From positions 186,001 to 250,000 of the forward strand of contig NZ_JAIQXU010000002.1 in assembly GCF_020166395.1 (NCBI RefSeq): a DNA stretch of 64,000 nucleotides, read 5' to 3'. Below the pieces are notes generated by a model. It saw only the letters and a program-made list of their open reading frames with translations, searched no databases and had not been told where the DNA came from. The position numbers were made by a program, and so were the translations under genes. Of the stretch, positions 41,780 to 50,694 are shown one piece after another (position 1 is the stretch's first letter; each line of letters begins with the position of its first letter). Source of the stretch: Deinococcus betulae. GTDB taxonomy: Bacteria; Deinococcota; Deinococci; Deinococcales; Deinococcaceae.

Positions 41780-43330
41780 ATGCCCTCTCTGGATTCCGCG
41801 TTGACCACACACTCCGGCTGTACGATCACGCCTCACATCGGCGGGCCACCCTACTTCGCCGCCCTGAAAGCAAAAATCGACGCGCTGACGGGCGCCGCCG
41901 GGGACTTTATTTACATCGCCGGGTGGTGGCTTCAGGCGGGCACCAACCTGGGCAGCACCCCACTGGCCGACCTGCTGAAGGTCAAGGCCCGCGCTGGCGT
42001 GGACGTCCGCGTGCTGGGCTGGGTCATGGCGCCGTCCATCCTGCAAAACAGCCGGGCGCAGGCCGCGCCGCAGCTGCGCAGCATTCTGGGGCTGAACGGC
42101 AACACCATGAGTTTCGTCAATGCCCTGCGCGCCGAACCGCGCCTCTCGGACAAGGCCGTGCTGAACATCCTGGCGCACCCGGCGGGCGCCGTCCATATGA
42201 AGATGGCGGTTGTGGGCAGCAGCGCCAGCGCCACAGCGTTCACGGGCGGCATTGACCTGCTGAATTCCCGGCTTCTTCCATCCTGGCACGATGTGGAAGC
42301 GCAGGTGGACGGGCCCGCTGTACAGGGCCTCCACGACACCTTCCGGCAATTGTGGAACGAAGTCCGGGGCCGCTCACCCGTATCCCTGACCGCTGGGGGC
42401 GTGACTTGCACCAGCCATACGGCGCCGTCCGGCGGCGGCAGCCTGAGCGGCGCGCCGAGCGGGATGCCCGACCTGCCGGCCCGCACCCTGACCACGGCGG
42501 CGGGGGGCCAGTCACGCACCCAGAGCCTGCGGACCTTCCCCAAGATGCGCTTTGGCTCGGTGAGCGGGATTGCCAGCCTGGGCGGGGCCAGCATTCCCAG
42601 CAATGACCCGCTGAGTTTCGCGCCTGGCGGCCTCTTCGAGATTCGCAGCGCCTGGGAAAAGGGCATTCAGGGCGCGCAGACGTATATCTACATGGAGGAC
42701 CAGGGCTTTACCTCCGGCGAGGTCTTCGACTGGGTCAATGCCGCTGTAAAGGCCAACGACACCGTGCGGGTGGTGATTCTGACCGGGCTGTTCGACCCCA
42801 ACGACGACCCCAACAACGACACGGCCAAGTTCTTTCGCGTGGCGGTGAACAACCACCTTCTGGCAGGGCTCAGTGCCGCGCAGTCGGCCCGCGTGGGGGT
42901 ATTCAGCCACCTCACCAAGACCATCCACACCAAATCCACCATCGTGGACGACGCCTGGGCCATCATCGGGTCGGCCAACGCCATGCGCCGCAGCCTGTAC
43001 ACCGATCTGGAACATTCGGTGGCGTATATGGACGGCGCCGGGGCCATCGCGCGTTACCGCGAGGCCCTGTGGGGCGTGCATCTCCAGCAGTCCGCGCCCG
43101 ACGTACAGGCGGGGCTGACCGCCTGGTTCAGCCTGCCGTTTCAGGCGCCGGGGCCGCCTCCGCCGCTGGGCATCGTGCGCCTGCGCCTGCCGCTGCCCGC
43201 CACGACCCTCAGCGCGCAGGAACAGATCATCTACGACGAGGTCATGGACGCCGATTCCCGTCAGGAATGGGGCACTCAGCTGCTGCGGCTGTTTATGCAG
43301 CAGGCCGGGGCCGGTTCCTTCGCGCCCTAA
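41780..43330 (+). CDS. phospholipase-D-superfamily protein (operon gene 5)
   Basis: 516 residues from ATG 41780 with AAAGGAG upstream. Two PLD half-domains: the first has VHMKMAVVGSS (His139, Lys141) with Gly in place of the usual Asp, followed by FTGGIDL; the second has IHTKSTIVDDAWAIIGSAN (His383, Lys385, Asp390), an intact HKD motif with the following GSAN. Between them is a ~60-residue Ser/Gly/Pro-rich linker (~205-265). PLD enzymes cleave or transfer phosphodiester bonds of lipids or nucleic acids; one intact motif plus one partial one could still make an active site. No signal peptide. Embedded between paralogous beta-sandwich genes. Confidence 0.85.
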   Translation: MPSLDSALTTHSGCTITPHIGGPPYFAALKAKIDALTGAAGDFIYIAGWWLQAGTNLGSTPLADLLKVKARAGVDVRVLGWVMAPSILQNSRAQAAPQLRSILGLNGNTMSFVNALRAEPRLSDKAVLNILAHPAGAVHMKMAVVGSSASATAFTGGIDLLNSRLLPSWHDVEAQVDGPAVQGLHDTFRQLWNEVRGRSPVSLTAGGVTCTSHTAPSGGGSLSGAPSGMPDLPARTLTTAAGGQSRTQSLRTFPKMRFGSVSGIASLGGASIPSNDPLSFAPGGLFEIRSAWEKGIQGAQTYIYMEDQGFTSGEVFDWVNAAVKANDTVRVVILTGLFDPNDDPNNDTAKFFRVAVNNHLLAGLSAAQSARVGVFSHLTKTIHTKSTIVDDAWAIIGSANAMRRSLYTDLEHSVAYMDGAGAIARYREALWGVHLQQSAPDVQAGLTAWFSLPFQAPGPPPPLGIVRLRLPLPATTLSAQEQIIYDEVMDADSRQEWGTQLLRLFMQQAGAGSFAP

Positions 43331-43342
43331 GGGGAGGCCGCC

Positions 43343-44038
43343 ATGTTGGATCAGAACAACCTTTCGCGCGTGCCAGATGTCCCCGGTGTGCAGGTCTATG
43401 CCGACCACGCCGATCCGACCCGCTTCTATGCCGTGCCCGACGCACCACGCTTGGCGCGGAATGACAACGGCACCCCGGCCCTGAGCCTGCTGGCCTACGG
43501 GCGGGGCAGCGGCCCGGACCTCCAGTTGCTGGGCGGCCAGGTTCAGCTGACCCTCACGCTTGCCCTGACGGACAGCGAACGCCAGACCCTCACCGCCGCG
43601 CTGGAAGAATCTCTCAACCGCGACCGGCCCAGAGAGGCTCCACCGGTGCGCGTAACCCTCCTCAGCCCTGAGTGGCTGACCGGGCAGGTTCATGCCGATC
43701 TGCTGCCAGGCCTGACTTTGACTGGACACCCCTCACTGATGGCCGCCAACGAATGCGTGCTGAGCGCCACCCTGACGCCGCAGCAGGCCACCGACTTGCA
43801 ACGCGCCTGGAGCGAGGGCGGCCTGCCGGACGCCCGCCTGCGCTACGAGGTGACCACTCCCGCCGCCCAGACCGAGGCGAGCCACAGGGCCAGCACGTCC
43901 GCAGAGCCGCTCCGAACCTTTTCTGCCTCCTTCACCGCCCAGACCACCCGCACGCTCTCCACTTCCCTGTGCCTGGAAGGGCCGCTGAGCGTATCCCCGG
44001 CTGATCTTCAGGGTGCCCTTCAGGTCACGTCGTTTTAA
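43343..44038 (+). CDS. N-domain-only member of the beta-sandwich family (operon gene 6)
   Basis: 231 residues, starting 12 bases after the PLD stop with GGGAGG upstream. It matches only the N-terminal domain of the large paralogues: GVQVYADHADPTRFYAVP near the start, GHPSLMAANECVLSATLTPQQ at ~130, LRYEVTTPAA at ~165. It ends naturally in TAA after a Ser/Thr-rich tail, and no leftover beta-sandwich sequence follows before the next gene, so it is a short family member rather than a frameshifted one. Confidence 0.75.
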   Translation: MLDQNNLSRVPDVPGVQVYADHADPTRFYAVPDAPRLARNDNGTPALSLLAYGRGSGPDLQLLGGQVQLTLTLALTDSERQTLTAALEESLNRDRPREAPPVRVTLLSPEWLTGQVHADLLPGLTLTGHPSLMAANECVLSATLTPQQATDLQRAWSEGGLPDARLRYEVTTPAAQTEASHRASTSAEPLRTFSASFTAQTTRTLSTSLCLEGPLSVSPADLQGALQVTSF

Positions 44039-44064
44039 CCGTCTTTCAATTCAAGGAGCCCCAC

Positions 44065-46347
44065 ATGCTGACCCTGTTCAACTCCTTCACCGTCCCCGAC
44101 GTGCCCAACGTGCAGATTTACCGTGACGACGAGAAGCGCCATAAGTTCTACATGGTGTCCGAGCGCGCCTCGATTGCCCGCGACGACGAGAACCGGCCCA
44201 TTTTTACCTTCATCCTGTACGCCCGCGACCTGGACCGGCTGGCCTCCGGCGATCTGGAGGTGGAGCGCGGTTACCTGCAAGTCACCACCCGCGCCGGGGT
44301 TAGCAAGGAGCAGGAAGACAAGATTCGCGCCCACCTGAAAGACAAACTGGCCGACGAGCAGCGCCGGGGCTGGTGGTTCCTGAACCTGCCGTTCGCGCAG
44401 ACTGAGCCAGAACTGGGCTACCCGCCGATCTGGCTGTCCGGCACCGTGCAGTTCACGGCCGTCACGCCCAGCATGGTCATTTACACGGCAGGCTCGAAAG
44501 AGCCGTCGCTGATTGACAGCAACCTCGCCAGCTTCTCGGCCGACCTGAACCAGGACGGCGCGGAATTGTTCCGGCAGGCGCTGGAAAAAGGGAATGTGCT
44601 GGCGGGCGTGCAGTATCAGCTAAAGTTCGCGGCGCGCATTCCGGCCATCAAGATCGTGATTGACGGCGACCGGGGCGAGTTCTACAAGGAAGTCAAGAAT
44701 TACATCCACAAGCGCTACGAGAGCCACCACTCGCAGAGCATCTTCGGCATCACCTACTATTCGCGCTCGTATGTTCACGAGTGGGACGAGCTGAGCAGCA
44801 TCACCAAATTCCGCGACACCTTTCACAACCTCACGATTACGGTGGATGATTCCAGCCTGCCCGGCGCGGCGCAGAACACGCAGAAAGACGACCTCGAAAA
44901 GATGGCCTTCGAGATTTTTCAGACCAACGTGCTGCCCACCTTTTTTCAGCCCGCCTTGCAAGAAGTAGCGAAAGAGGTCGAGAACCCGGCGGCGGCCATT
45001 CCGGTCAACACCGAGAACACCGGGCGCATTCACATGGAAATCACGCGCTCGCAACTGGTGGAAAAGGCTGCCAACCCCAGCGTGCAGTTCTCGCAGGCGA
45101 TCACGCCGGATGAGGTGAAGGCCCTGACCAGCTATCTGGACCTGAGCAACACCTTTTTTCAGGAACTGGACGTGACCGTCAGCGCCAACGTGAACTTTGC
45201 CGCCGACCCTGTGTACGCCCTGAAAGTCTTCATGGAATATGACCAGCAGGACGAGGTGCGCGGCATCCACGTCAAAAAGGCCAAGGAATTTCTGTTCAAG
45301 ACCGCCGATCAGCCCGGCCGCTTCCGGCAGGTCATGGCCAAAGCCGCCGACGGCGCGCCCAAAGACCGCTACCGCTACTGGAGCGAGATCAGCTACAAAG
45401 ACACGGGCGAAACCATTCGCGTCCCTGCCACAGGCGCCACTGAAAGTAACGAGCGGCAGCTGGTGATTTCCTACCGCCGCCTGGGCTTCGTGAAAGTGAA
45501 CCTGCTGCTGGGGCGCATGCCGGATAACGTCAAGGCCGTACAGGTCGCCATGAAATACCCCGGCTACAGCGGCCCCAGCGCCCAGCAGACCTTCGAACTC
45601 ACCCCGGACAAGCCAGCGGCCACCTTTTTTACCTATACCGGAAAACCGGGCGGCGCGGCGGCCAGCGACCCCGGCCCTTACCGCTACCAGGCGAGTTTCG
45701 TGCTGTCCGACGGCCAGCGCATGGACCTGCCGGAGCAGAGTGGACAGGCCGAGAACCTCAGCATCACCGACCCGTTTGAGCAGACCCTGACCACCCGCTT
45801 CATGGCCCAGGCAGATTTCAGCGTGGTGGAAAAGATTGAGGTCAACGCCCGCTACCGCGACGCCGTGCACGACTTCTCCGCCGAGCACCACACCGAATTT
45901 ACGAAAAACGGCGAATCCAGTGCCTGGGCGCTGGGCCTGCGCGACCCGAACAAACGCGACTTCGTGTACGACGTGCTGATTCTGTATAAGAACGGCGCGC
46001 GCAGCGACCAGAAGGAGAGGAAGGGTGAACTTGGCACTTCGCTGGTCTGCGGCGAAGGTGCAGTGGACGCCCTGGAAGTGAGTGTGATCCCCAGCACCAC
46101 CGACTGGACGAAATACAAGCTGGTGCTGGCCTACCTGCGCTATCAGGACGCCGCCAACCAGATTGACGAGCAGATCAACTACACCTTCCGGCCCGAGGCG
46201 CAGGCCGACCAGACCTGGAAGGTGCTGCTGCGAAACGCCCAACTTCGTACCTATAGCTACCGCCTGCGCTACGTGGGCGTGAACCCCGCCGACAACCATG
46301 AAGTCGCTTGGACGCCCACCGACGACCCGATTCTCGTCGTGCCCTGA
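44065..46347 (+). CDS. beta-sandwich repeat protein, paralogue 5 (operon gene 7)
   Basis: 760 residues from ATG 44065 (AAGGAG upstream). N-terminal domain: NVQIYRDDEKRHKFYMVS, KEPSLIDSNLASFSADLNQDG, AGVQYQLKFAARIPAIKIVI. A helical segment at ~270-300 (LEKMAFEIFQTNVLPTFFQPA) resembles that of gene 1, its closest relative by wording. Beta-sandwich segments follow (LKVFMEYDQQDEVR, VQVAMKYPGYSG, IEVNARYRDAVHD, LVLAYLRYQDAAN). No signal peptide and no catalytic motif recognised. Confidence 0.8.
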   Translation: MLTLFNSFTVPDVPNVQIYRDDEKRHKFYMVSERASIARDDENRPIFTFILYARDLDRLASGDLEVERGYLQVTTRAGVSKEQEDKIRAHLKDKLADEQRRGWWFLNLPFAQTEPELGYPPIWLSGTVQFTAVTPSMVIYTAGSKEPSLIDSNLASFSADLNQDGAELFRQALEKGNVLAGVQYQLKFAARIPAIKIVIDGDRGEFYKEVKNYIHKRYESHHSQSIFGITYYSRSYVHEWDELSSITKFRDTFHNLTITVDDSSLPGAAQNTQKDDLEKMAFEIFQTNVLPTFFQPALQEVAKEVENPAAAIPVNTENTGRIHMEITRSQLVEKAANPSVQFSQAITPDEVKALTSYLDLSNTFFQELDVTVSANVNFAADPVYALKVFMEYDQQDEVRGIHVKKAKEFLFKTADQPGRFRQVMAKAADGAPKDRYRYWSEISYKDTGETIRVPATGATESNERQLVISYRRLGFVKVNLLLGRMPDNVKAVQVAMKYPGYSGPSAQQTFELTPDKPAATFFTYTGKPGGAAASDPGPYRYQASFVLSDGQRMDLPEQSGQAENLSITDPFEQTLTTRFMAQADFSVVEKIEVNARYRDAVHDFSAEHHTEFTKNGESSAWALGLRDPNKRDFVYDVLILYKNGARSDQKERKGELGTSLVCGEGAVDALEVSVIPSTTDWTKYKLVLAYLRYQDAANQIDEQINYTFRPEAQADQTWKVLLRNAQLRTYSYRLRYVGVNPADNHEVAWTPTDDPILVVP

Positions 46348-46361
46348 CGGAGGCGAGGCCC

Positions 46362-48626
46362 ATGCCTGAGAAAAACACCATTGACGTTCGCAGTCTCCAG
46401 CCCCTCAGTCTGTCGGTGCGCCCGCAGATCGCCCTAGGGTTGCCGATGGCCCGCATGCAGTACCTCATGCAGGTGGCCGGAGACGAGCAGGCCCCCCATT
46501 TTGTCCCGGCGCAGGCCCCCGTCAACGATGGCGTGGCGGCCCAGGCTATCGGAGGACAGTGGCTCTACCGTCCAGAGTTACGGGTGGCGCAGCGCACCGT
46601 GGAACCGCTGGGGCCAGAGGTGCGATTTCTGAAAGACCCGGCCGGGCACGTGCGGCTTCAGTTCGAGCTGGAGGAAGCGCCGCTGGCCGGGCTCCCGGCG
46701 GGGGCGGAACCGCTGGCCGTGAAGGTAGAAAGCGTGGCCCTGACCTGGCAGGAAGGCGGGCAGGCGCGCACCCGACCGCTGGACAGCCCCACACTGGTCG
46801 GCACCGACGACCCGCAGAACCCGGCCACGCCCAATTTCCGCCTGCGCGTGGGCGTAGAACTGACCCCGGAGGAAGTGGACCCGATGTACCGCGCCCTGAG
46901 TCAGCTGGGTGCGGGTGCAGCGGTCACCGTGAATTTCTCGTATGGCTACTGGCTGGACGAAACCGTCGTGGTGGATGACCCGCCCCGCCGCCCGCCGATC
47001 ATCCGCGACCACCGGATTGTGGCGGACGGGGTCGGGTCGCTGGGCGTAAGGGGGTCCCTGCTGCGGAGCGCCGCCCTGATTCGGCCCCTCCAGGTGCGCC
47101 CGGAGGGACCACCGACGCCGCCTGAGCCCGTGAACCTGACCGTTCCGCTGATCAACCTGACCCCCGTGGCCCCCGCCCCGCGCCTGAAACTGGACCGCCT
47201 GATCGCTGATGTCCGCTTCAATCCGGACCTCATCAAAACCGTGCTGAACAGGCAGCGCCAGCGGCAGACGCAGAGTAACTTCCGGCAGGTCACCCTGACC
47301 CGCACGGTGCCCTTTTTCTTCGACCCGGCGCTGGAACACAACCGGCCGGTCTTCAGCGCAGTGGTGGGGGACGCCTCGTTGGGTGCGGCGTGGCAGAACA
47401 TCGGCTTTGGGCTGGTGCGGGCCGCCAGTTTTCCCAACACGGTCTACCGCCTGCCCGACGAGATCCGGCTGGCCTACAACCCAGACCTAGCCGCCCCCCA
47501 CGTCATTCCCGCACTGTACCGCGACGCCGAAGACGAAATTCGCGTGCGGGTGCTGCTGCGGGCCGCCCCCTGGTACGACCCGGCCAGTCTGGTCAAGCTG
47601 CGCGACACCCTGCGAAAAACCAGCGGTGGGGCCATCTCGTTTGCCACGGTGGTCATGGGCGGCTACGAGAAAGCCGTGCTGAGATTGGGCGGCGCCTTTC
47701 CCGATCAGGTCCGCGCCCTGGGTGGCGCGCAGGACATCGAAATTGGGCTGGAAGGCAGCTTTGAGATCGTGGTGGACCTGTCACTGGAGTTCTACCGCCT
47801 GCTGGCGCAGCTGCTGGTGGGACCCATCGGCCTGACCGGGCAGGTGGACGTGACCCTGAACATGGCCGCGCCAGGTGACTCGACCCCGCAGCCGCAGGTC
47901 TTTCACGTGCCGCTGCGCCTGAATCTGGCCGATGTGGCGAGCCTCCCCCTGACCGTCACGTTGCCGGAAGGCGACACGGCCGATCTGCTCTCGCCAGGAC
48001 AGGTCGTCATCAGCAGTGGCGCGGGCGTGGACACCCGCGTGGGCGGCTGCGCGGCGCGGCTGCTGCAATACGACGAGAACTCGGTGACGCCGCTGGAAGT
48101 CTTCGCGGCCCAGGTGGACGGCGTCGCCTTTCCGCTGACCCTGCCCGCCACCGGCGGCGTGACGCTGAACGTGAAACCCACGGCTGACCTGGGGAGCGAA
48201 CTCTGGAACGCCATTCAGGTCGAATTGACCGGGCACGAACTGGTCACCCCCGCCGCGCAGGTGCTGGAGCACATTCACGAGGTCGCCCCCAGCGGCTCGA
48301 TCAGCTGGCGGCTTCAGGTGGAGTGCCCCCTGCTGACCCGCACGCCGCTGCCCGACGCCTACCAGACCCTCTACCGCGTCGAGGTGCAGATTCACAGCGC
48401 CGGGTTTGCCGACCAGCAGGTGATCCTGAGCCCCTCGGCGGCGCAGGCCACCGTCAGCATGAACCAGACCCTGCGCGACATCGTGGGGAGCGCGGGCGGC
48501 GACATCAACCGCTTCGGGTACCGGGTGCGCAACATCTATTTCGACCATCAGGGGCAGTGGAGCGAGCCCAAAGACGGGGAAGGCTCCAACCTCTTCGTGT
48601 TCCCGAACGCGACCACCAATGATTAG
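46362..48626 (+). CDS. distant relative of the beta-sandwich family (operon gene 8)
   Basis: 754 residues from ATG 46362, with GGAGG upstream; an open frame from 46308 overlaps the previous gene and is rejected. It lacks the FRD-type opening of the paralogues but has a comparable order of parts: LVGTDDPQNPATPNFRLRVGVELTPEE then AVTVNFSYGYW, echoing the PSL-G-N ... L-Y-L-F stretch of the others. Later strands include IEIGLEGSFEIVVDLSLEFY and YRVEVQIHSAGF. No known family was recognised. It overlaps the last operon gene by 8 bases, implying coupled translation. Confidence 0.72.
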   Translation: MPEKNTIDVRSLQPLSLSVRPQIALGLPMARMQYLMQVAGDEQAPHFVPAQAPVNDGVAAQAIGGQWLYRPELRVAQRTVEPLGPEVRFLKDPAGHVRLQFELEEAPLAGLPAGAEPLAVKVESVALTWQEGGQARTRPLDSPTLVGTDDPQNPATPNFRLRVGVELTPEEVDPMYRALSQLGAGAAVTVNFSYGYWLDETVVVDDPPRRPPIIRDHRIVADGVGSLGVRGSLLRSAALIRPLQVRPEGPPTPPEPVNLTVPLINLTPVAPAPRLKLDRLIADVRFNPDLIKTVLNRQRQRQTQSNFRQVTLTRTVPFFFDPALEHNRPVFSAVVGDASLGAAWQNIGFGLVRAASFPNTVYRLPDEIRLAYNPDLAAPHVIPALYRDAEDEIRVRVLLRAAPWYDPASLVKLRDTLRKTSGGAISFATVVMGGYEKAVLRLGGAFPDQVRALGGAQDIEIGLEGSFEIVVDLSLEFYRLLAQLLVGPIGLTGQVDVTLNMAAPGDSTPQPQVFHVPLRLNLADVASLPLTVTLPEGDTADLLSPGQVVISSGAGVDTRVGGCAARLLQYDENSVTPLEVFAAQVDGVAFPLTLPATGGVTLNVKPTADLGSELWNAIQVELTGHELVTPAAQVLEHIHEVAPSGSISWRLQVECPLLTRTPLPDAYQTLYRVEVQIHSAGFADQQVILSPSAAQATVSMNQTLRDIVGSAGGDINRFGYRVRNIYFDHQGQWSEPKDGEGSNLFVFPNATTND

Positions 48627-50694
48627 CTCCGCGCCAGGAGTGGAGCTGCGCGTTCAAGCGCTGGAACGGGGCCTAACCTCCCTGCTCCGCGCCCAGCACC
48701 CGGCGGGCAGCTGGACCGACTTCTGGCTGCCCGTGGGCACCTCAGACGCCTGGGTGACGGCGTATGTGGGCCTGGCGCTCCACGCGGTGTCGGTCTGCCC
48801 CTGGCTGCCCAAAGAGCCGAGACACAGGGCCCGGACTGCGGCGCAGCACGCCGCCCAGTGGCTGCTGGCCCACGAACACCCGCGCGGCGGTTGGGGTTAC
48901 AACGCCGCTGTCAGTGCCGATGCAGACAGCACCGCGCACGCCCTATCGCTGCTAGCGCGGCTGGGTCAACCCATTCCAGCAGGAGCCCTGGCCGTTCTGC
49001 GCGCCCACGAGGTGGCCGGGGAGGGGTTCCGCACCTACCTCTGGCCAAACCCAGCGCACGCCTGGACGCGGCCGTCACCAGATGTCACCGCCGCCGCCCT
49101 GCGCGCGCTGCATGACCTGGGCGACCTGTCCACTGCCGGGCTGCACGGAGCCTGGACCGCTACGCTAGCGCCCCAGCAAACCCCGGAAGGGCTATGGACG
49201 GGATTCTGGTGGACAGGCCCCGCCTACCCCACGGGCCTGACACTGGAGGTCTGGGCGGCCTCCGGGCGACCCACTCGGCCAGAGCCGCCCACCCTTTCCC
49301 AAACGGGGCACGCCTTTGACCTGGCCTGGCAGCTCCGTGCCCAGCAGGCGCTGGGCCAGCCGCAGGCCGCCCACACCACCGCGCACCTGCTGAGCCGGCA
49401 AACCAGTGACGGCGCCTGGCCGGGCGCCCCCATCCTGCGTGTGCCGCCCGCGCACCCGGCCAGCATCGGCGTCACGCTGACAGCGCGCGACGACCGACGC
49501 GTCTTTACCACCGCGAGCGTCTTGCGGGCGCTGGCCCTGGACGACCCGGACAGCGGGGAGGGCAGTCGCCCACGCCGCAGCCGCATAACGGCAGCGCCAC
49601 CCCATCCCCTGCACGACGTGGTGACCCGCGCGGCGCTGGCTGCCGGCCTGACGCAGCCGCAGGCCCAGGACGCCCAGACCCTCTGTGCCTACCTGACCCG
49701 GCTGAGCCTGCACCCTCCGGGCCTGTGGCCCTCGCGGCAGCTCACGGCGCTGTCTGGGGGGCTGCCGCTGGAGTTCTCCTGCGTCACCGGCCCTCAGGTG
49801 CCAGCGGCGCTGCGGTACGCCGCAGAGGTCGGTGACCCCTTTCTGCCGCCGCCCGCCCGGACCCAGAGCGGGCTGCGCGTTCTGGAAGACGTGGCCGCTC
49901 ACCTGGGCTTTCAGGCAGGCTGGGCGCGCCTCTGGCCAGCCCTGCGGATCCTGACCGACCCCATGAACGCTGCGCCGGATGGAACGCGCTTCACCGTCTG
50001 GGGCGGCGTGAATCAGGTGCTGTCGTCGGCCGAGACTGTGCAGGCGCCGGCCCTGAAAATCTACCTGAATACCCTGCACCGGGCCCTGGGCGGGGGCCGA
50101 GCAAGAATTGACGCCGCGCTGGACGCTGCGGGCTTTGCAGTCTCTGACCGCCTGCGGCGCATGCTGGACCTGCTTGGCCAGGCTGGCTTTCCCCAGGAGG
50201 TGGGGTTTGCCCTGGCAGGGCAGGGTCAGGTGGCCTGCAAGCTGTATTACGAACTGCACGGCTGGCGGCCCGCCCTAATCGAGACCCTGTTGTCTCTGAC
50301 GGACCTGCCCGCTAGACCAGAGGTCTTGAAACTGGAAATTCCGGGGCTGATCCGGGCGGGGCTGGCCCGGAAGAGCCGCTCTGGCATCGGGCTGCGTATA
50401 GATCCAGTCACCGGAGACGTGCGTGAACTGATGGTGGCCTGCGCGTTTCCCACCCCACTGCTGCCGCTTCATGAAACGGTCCGGCGGGTGGAAACCTGGC
50501 TCAAGTCGCAGGGGGATGACCCCGCCGCGTACCGGGCGCTGATCCAGACGCTGCTCAGCACCTGGCCAGACCAGCACCTGCCGACGCCCGCCATGCACAG
50601 TCTCTTCACGCAGACTGCGACCCACAAAGGCCGCCACACCGCCCTTTACTTGCGGCCCTTTCTTCAGGGTTATGCGGATTCGGCACCGATCTGA
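48619..50694 (+). CDS. fusion of class II terpene-cyclase-like barrel and ABBA-like prenyltransferase (operon gene 9)
   Basis: 691 residues. Residues ~10-325 show alpha/alpha-barrel (squalene-cyclase/prenyltransferase) repeats with QW-type turns: GSWTDFW (30-36), GGWGYN (90-95), GLWTGFWW (191-198), GAWPG. DADSTA (101-106) sits where class II cyclases have the proton-donating DxDDTA or DxDTTA motif. Residues ~335-691 resemble ABBA/DMATS-type aromatic prenyltransferases: LPLEFSCVTG (~382), ALRYAAEVGDP, and the recurring basic-Tyr strands LKIYLNTLH (~480), CKLYYELHG (~541) and ALYLRPF (~676). Both assignments rest on motif pattern only. If right, the protein could join and cyclise an isoprenoid on an acceptor. 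Confidence 0.6.
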   Translation: MISSAPGVELRVQALERGLTSLLRAQHPAGSWTDFWLPVGTSDAWVTAYVGLALHAVSVCPWLPKEPRHRARTAAQHAAQWLLAHEHPRGGWGYNAAVSADADSTAHALSLLARLGQPIPAGALAVLRAHEVAGEGFRTYLWPNPAHAWTRPSPDVTAAALRALHDLGDLSTAGLHGAWTATLAPQQTPEGLWTGFWWTGPAYPTGLTLEVWAASGRPTRPEPPTLSQTGHAFDLAWQLRAQQALGQPQAAHTTAHLLSRQTSDGAWPGAPILRVPPAHPASIGVTLTARDDRRVFTTASVLRALALDDPDSGEGSRPRRSRITAAPPHPLHDVVTRAALAAGLTQPQAQDAQTLCAYLTRLSLHPPGLWPSRQLTALSGGLPLEFSCVTGPQVPAALRYAAEVGDPFLPPPARTQSGLRVLEDVAAHLGFQAGWARLWPALRILTDPMNAAPDGTRFTVWGGVNQVLSSAETVQAPALKIYLNTLHRALGGGRARIDAALDAAGFAVSDRLRRMLDLLGQAGFPQEVGFALAGQGQVACKLYYELHGWRPALIETLLSLTDLPARPEVLKLEIPGLIRAGLARKSRSGIGLRIDPVTGDVRELMVACAFPTPLLPLHETVRRVETWLKSQGDDPAAYRALIQTLLSTWPDQHLPTPAMHSLFTQTATHKGRHTALYLRPFLQGYADSAPI

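Noticed and set aside
44620..46299. 559-codon minus-strand open frame opposite operon gene 7
   Set aside because: It is an antisense shadow of a protein with clear homologues in the same operon; composition is abnormal and there is no start signal.
32125..50694. Phage tail, contractile injection system or toxin-complex identity for the beta-sandwich operon
   Set aside because: No sheath, tube, baseplate, ATPase or toxin-complex repeat motif could be recognised in any of the nine proteins.
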